Shown one piece after another: positions 60,949-64,000 of a stretch of DNA of 64,000 nucleotides. The translations under genes were made by a program, and so were the position numbers. Numbering within the stretch: position 1 is the first letter of the stretch; each line of letters opens with the position of its first letter. Source of the DNA: MFD01213-c1 sp963704405 (lineage in GTDB: Bacteria > Planctomycetota > Phycisphaerae > Tepidisphaerales > Tepidisphaeraceae); the NCBI GenBank assembly GCA_963704405.1, contig OY969903.1:2418001-2482000 (forward strand). The letters are read 5' to 3'. The notes beneath the pieces are model-generated. The model saw only the letters and a program-made list of their open reading frames with translations. It searched no databases and had not been told where the DNA came from.

Positions 60949-61353
60949 TCAAATGATTTGGCCCTGAGGCTTGGCATACGTCGTGAGCCAATCAGCGAAC
61001 GCCTCTTCCGACAAATCACCCGCGGCCACCCCGAGGAAGACCGGATACGCCTCTGCGTCGGTCGCGGTCAGCTCGAAGCTGTTGAGGATCAGAAAAATTT
61101 CGCAGACCACGGCTGCCGTCCGCTTGTTGCCGTCGATAAACGCGTGGTTCTTTGCAATGCCAAACGCATACGCGGCGGCGAGCTGGGGAATCGACGGTGT
61201 TGGATCGCTGTAGGCAAATAGATGGCGCGGCCGTCCCAGGGCCGATTCCAGAAGGCCCTGATCGCGCACACCCTCCGCGCCACCATGCTCTGCCAATTGA
61301 CGACGGTGGATGGCCGAGGCAAGCTTGCTGCTGATCCAGATGGGGTCATCCAT
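60949..61353 (-). CDS. doc: Doc-type toxin (Fic/AMPylation fold)
   Basis: 134 residues. The active-site motif HAFIDGNKRTA (H70 to R78) matches the Doc subgroup of Fic proteins, which phosphorylates elongation factor Tu and stops translation. LLESALGRPRHLFAY and AAAYAFGIAKNH are the flanking helices. It starts 3 bases after the stop of the AbrB-type antitoxin, in the usual antitoxin-toxin order, on the strand opposite to the RND genes. Confidence 0.9.
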   Translation of the reverse strand: MDDPIWISSKLASAIHRRQLAEHGGAEGVRDQGLLESALGRPRHLFAYSDPTPSIPQLAAAYAFGIAKNHAFIDGNKRTAAVVCEIFLILNSFELTATDAEAYPVFLGVAAGDLSEEAFADWLTTYAKPQGQII

Positions 61354-61356
61354 GAT

Positions 61357-61584
61357 TTACTCGGCAAGCTTCTTGAGGAGGTTGCGCCGCTTCCGCATCA
61401 CGGTTTCGGCCACGTCCATCTGACGCGAGAACTCCGTATCCAGCGGAGTGAGCTCAATTCCGCCTGGGGTTTCCAGCACATGGAGCAGATCGCCCTTTTG
61501 CACGCGGAGCTTTTCGAGAAGCTCTTTGGGCAGGACGATTCCGGTCGAATTTCCGACGGTGGTGAGCTTGACGGTCATAGCCAT
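61357..61584 (-). CDS. AbrB/MazE-type antitoxin
   Basis: 75 residues. The N-terminal swapped-hairpin AbrB domain reads KLTTVGNSTGIVLPKELLEK with the core GNSTGIVLPK. The C-terminal half is charged (QMDVAETVMRKRRNLLKKLA) and would cover the toxin's active site. AGGAG lies 7 bases before the ATG. As in other such pairs it should also repress its own promoter; an AT-rich palindrome-like stretch (TTATAACCGATGTAATAAT) 35-50 bases upstream is a possible operator. Confidence 0.88.
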   Translation of the reverse strand: MAMTVKLTTVGNSTGIVLPKELLEKLRVQKGDLLHVLETPGGIELTPLDTEFSRQMDVAETVMRKRRNLLKKLAE

Positions 61585-61947
61585 TGATAACTCCTGTTGC
61601 AGTGCCTATTATTACATCGGTTATAACGGCGATCAAGGCGAATCGGGAGTGAGATTTCGTTTGGCGGGCCTTGGAATACGCGGAAGTGAAATTCGCTTCG
61701 GGCCTCGATTGACAAGGGATTGTGGCGATTTATACTCTCCGCCCTTCTACGCTCCCGGTACGCGCCGCAGCAGACGGGCGGCGTTTAAGCGGTGATACCC
61801 TCGATAACCCTTGTGGTTCCAACAGTTGCAATTAGCAACCGTTGGGTAGGGAGGGTGTCGGAATAGTTTGGTTTGAAGATCGCCGCATGTTGGATCAGCC
61901 CTTAAAGCAATCCAAAATCCGCGATCCAAAATGCAGAATGAAGTGTC
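61585..61947. other. Intergenic region with promoter and leader of the tRNA-Thr/tuf unit
   Basis: The plus-strand promoter at 61709-61736 and an imperfect hairpin CAACAGTTGC/GCAACCGTTG (61821-61845) are seen. No gene is found. Confidence 0.45.
61709..61736 (+). promoter_or_regulatory. Strong promoter of the tRNA-Thr, tuf cluster
   Basis: A perfect -35 TTGACA (61709-61714), a 16-base spacer and the -10 TATACT (61731-61736). The start near 61743 leaves a leader of about 200 bases before tRNA-Thr. Confidence 0.65.
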
Positions 61948-62019
61948 GCTGCCATAGCTCAGTGGTAGAGCGCCACCTTGGTAAGGTGGAGGTCCTGGGT
62001 TCAAGCCCCAGTGGCAGCT
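61948..62019 (+). tRNA. tRNA-Thr (GGT)
   Basis: A 72-base cloverleaf. Acceptor GCTGCCA/TGGCAGC, D arm GCTC-AGTGGTA-GAGC, anticodon arm CCACC-TTGGTAA-GGTGG with anticodon GGT, T arm CTGGG-TTCAAGC-CCCAG, discriminator T. CCA is not encoded. Confidence 0.95.
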
Positions 62020-62057
62020 TTGGCGACACTTCGACATTTGGCAGCGAGCACTGCTCG

Positions 62058-62149
62058 ATGGAAAATGGAAAACGATAGATGGAAAATGTGAAGAGGCTGT
62101 TCTGACCGCTTCTTCCACATTTGCCATTTAACACTGGCCATTTCCCATT
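62058..62149. repeat. Long inverted repeat between tRNA-Thr and tuf
   Basis: The left arm ATGGAAAATGGAAAACGATA... (62058-62096) pairs with the right arm at 62108-62149 over about 40 bases with scattered mismatches; the loop is about 11 bases. Confidence 0.65.
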
Positions 62150-62247
62150 GCTCCGTGAGTGCTGCCTAATGTCGCGGTGTCGAGGTTTGATTTGACAGGC
62201 GGCTTCGACAACCGCCGGTAAGAGTTTGCTTGATCTGGAGGCCCCAC

Positions 62248-63444
<1,197 letters not shown>

Positions 63445-63462
63445 TTGCGAGAAAAGTCCGTT

Positions 63463-63533
63463 GTCAGTGGTCAGTTGCCAGTGGCTGGTTGTAATTCGTT
63501 TTTACAACTCACTACAGACAACTGACCACTGAC
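63463..63533. repeat. Hairpin of heptamer repeats between tuf and rpmG
   Basis: GTCAGTGGTCAGTTG (63463-63477) pairs perfectly with CAACTGACCACTGAC (63519-63533), and pairing continues inward to GTTGTAA/TTACAAC around a small loop. Reading the arm shows units of 7 bases (TTGTCAG, TGGTCAG, TTGCCAG, TGGCTGG). Confidence 0.8.
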
Positions 63534-63550
63534 CTCTTAATGGTGTTACA

Positions 63551-63715
63551 ATGGCCAAAGAAAATCGCGAAATGGTCTGGCTCCAATGCACGGAGACCGG
63601 CGACCTGAACTACCGTACGGAAATCAAAGTTGCCGGCGGCGTCCAAAAGGTCGAACTGCAAAAGTACAGCAAGCGGTTGCGCAAGCATACGCTGCATAAG
63701 GTCAAGCGTAAGTGA
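63551..63715 (+). CDS. rpmG: Ribosomal protein L33
   Basis: 54 residues: MAKENREMVWLQCTETGDLN to HTLHKVKRK. This is the normal length and pattern (CTETGDLNYRTEIKV... LQKYSKRLRKHTLHK). Only one cysteine is present, so it is the zinc-free type. It lies between tuf and tRNA-Trp, as in many bacteria. No clear Shine-Dalgarno is seen upstream. Confidence 0.96.
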   Translation: MAKENREMVWLQCTETGDLNYRTEIKVAGGVQKVELQKYSKRLRKHTLHKVKRK

Positions 63716-63720
63716 TGCTT

Positions 63721-63790
63721 GTCCGTTGTCAGTGGTCCGTTGTCCGTTGCTGGTGTTCCCAAACGACGGACTACTGACCACGGACCACGG
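63721..63790. repeat. Hairpin of heptamer repeats between rpmG and tRNA-Trp
   Basis: Arms TTGTCCGTTGTCAGTGGTCC... and its inverted partner pair over about 24 bases with mismatches at every seventh base. The sequence is related to, but distinct from, the hairpin before rpmG. Confidence 0.7.
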
Positions 63791-63801
63791 GCAATTCTGC
63801 T

Positions 63802-63874
63802 ACGCCGGTAGCTCAATTGGCAGAGCAGCCGTCTCCAAAGCGGCAGGTTGCAGGTTCGATTCCTGCCCGGCGTG
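63802..63874 (+). tRNA. tRNA-Trp (CCA)
   Basis: A 73-base cloverleaf. Acceptor ACGCCGG/CCGGCGT, anticodon arm GCCGT-CTCCAAA-GCGGC with anticodon CCA, T arm GCAGG-TTCGATT-CCTGC, discriminator G. CCA is not encoded. Confidence 0.95.
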
Positions 63875-63892
63875 CTGACTGAGGATTTCCTG

Positions 63893-64000
63893 ATGCCGTC
63901 CGTTCAAGATCAGTTGGAAGACGAGAAGCCCATGGCAACGAATGCAATCACCTCGGGTGGCGCTCCGGCACAAGAGCCGGAGGATGAGAAGCCTTCCCGC
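63893..64000 (+). CDS. secE: Probable SecE, translocase subunit, 5' part
   Basis: The first 36 codons of a gene cut by the window edge: MPSVQDQLEDEKPMATNAIT and on. GAGG lies 9 bases before the ATG. The sequence so far is a charged, disordered N-terminus without similarity. The name rests on position: after tuf, rpmG and tRNA-Trp, secE and nusG are expected. A second in-frame ATG (codon 14) is possible. Confidence 0.5.
   Translation, partial: MPSVQDQLEDEKPMATNAITSGGAPAQEPEDEKPSR

Noticed and set aside
60770..60967. A 65-codon frame starting with GTG right after the adaptor gene
   Set aside because: The sequence has no similarity, no ribosome binding site beyond the previous gene's end, and runs into the convergent toxin gene.
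62198..62224. A promoter for tuf at TTGACA (62192) and TAAGAG (62219)
   Set aside because: The spacer would be 21 bases, too long; the promoter at 61709 is the better candidate.

Overview
This window looks like a chromosomal piece of a Planctomycetota bacterium, most likely class Phycisphaerae; that placement is an inference. It rests on a PEP-CTERM protein built from autotransporter-type repeats, Calx-beta surface proteins, zinc-ribbon membrane proteins, a pseudopilin-like 'LPSLNRARE...' segment with a C-terminal GDGHVEF tail, and the gene order tRNA-Thr, tuf, rpmG, tRNA-Trp, secE. Housekeeping genes lie around a large exopolysaccharide (EPS) locus.

Layout. 1-3001: end of a large Calx-beta surface protein. 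3042-10970: a divergent RNase HII-like gene, tRNA-Asp, an orphan CheB, a membrane glycosyltransferase whose stop codon lies inside a MITE-like element, a CBM9-like protein, a [2Fe-2S] ferredoxin and a zinc-ribbon membrane protein. 10971-13508: homoserine dehydrogenase followed by an ApgM-family gene that by context is a homoserine kinase. 13732-22072: metallophosphoesterase, yidC, mnmE (carrying a palindromic insertion), a secreted chimeric protein, a relic of nfo and an intact nfo. 22098-45253, all on the minus strand: an EPS/O-polysaccharide locus of about 23 kb with nine GT4-type glycosyltransferases, two O-antigen polymerase/ligase-like proteins, an ABC exporter pair (Wzm/Wzt), three methyltransferases, a BY-kinase/Wzz protein and its PHP-type phosphatase. 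45850-48750: a membrane TPR protein and an OmpH/Skp-like lipoprotein. 49076-55187: a PEP-CTERM protein of about 2000 residues. 55568-61584: tRNA-Glu, an RND efflux pump with its adaptor, and a Doc/AbrB toxin-antitoxin pair. 61709-64000: translation cluster in which every gap holds a long hairpin.

A dominant feature is that about 17 single-base frameshifts break otherwise well-conserved genes. Where they can be resolved, restoring one base, usually in a short G or C run, repairs the frame. They look like uncorrected indels of a long-read assembly rather than gene decay. Broken genes are therefore listed as single entries with the junction noted.

How the genes work together. The EPS locus would assemble a polysaccharide (glycosyltransferases and methyltransferases), move it by the ABC exporter or by the polymerase/BY-kinase route, and control it through the kinase/phosphatase pair. 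The long repeat proteins are probable surface structures. The hom/ApgM-type pair makes threonine precursors. The RND pump and adaptor, both with histidine-rich cytoplasmic segments, form one exporter whose outer-membrane channel is not in the window.
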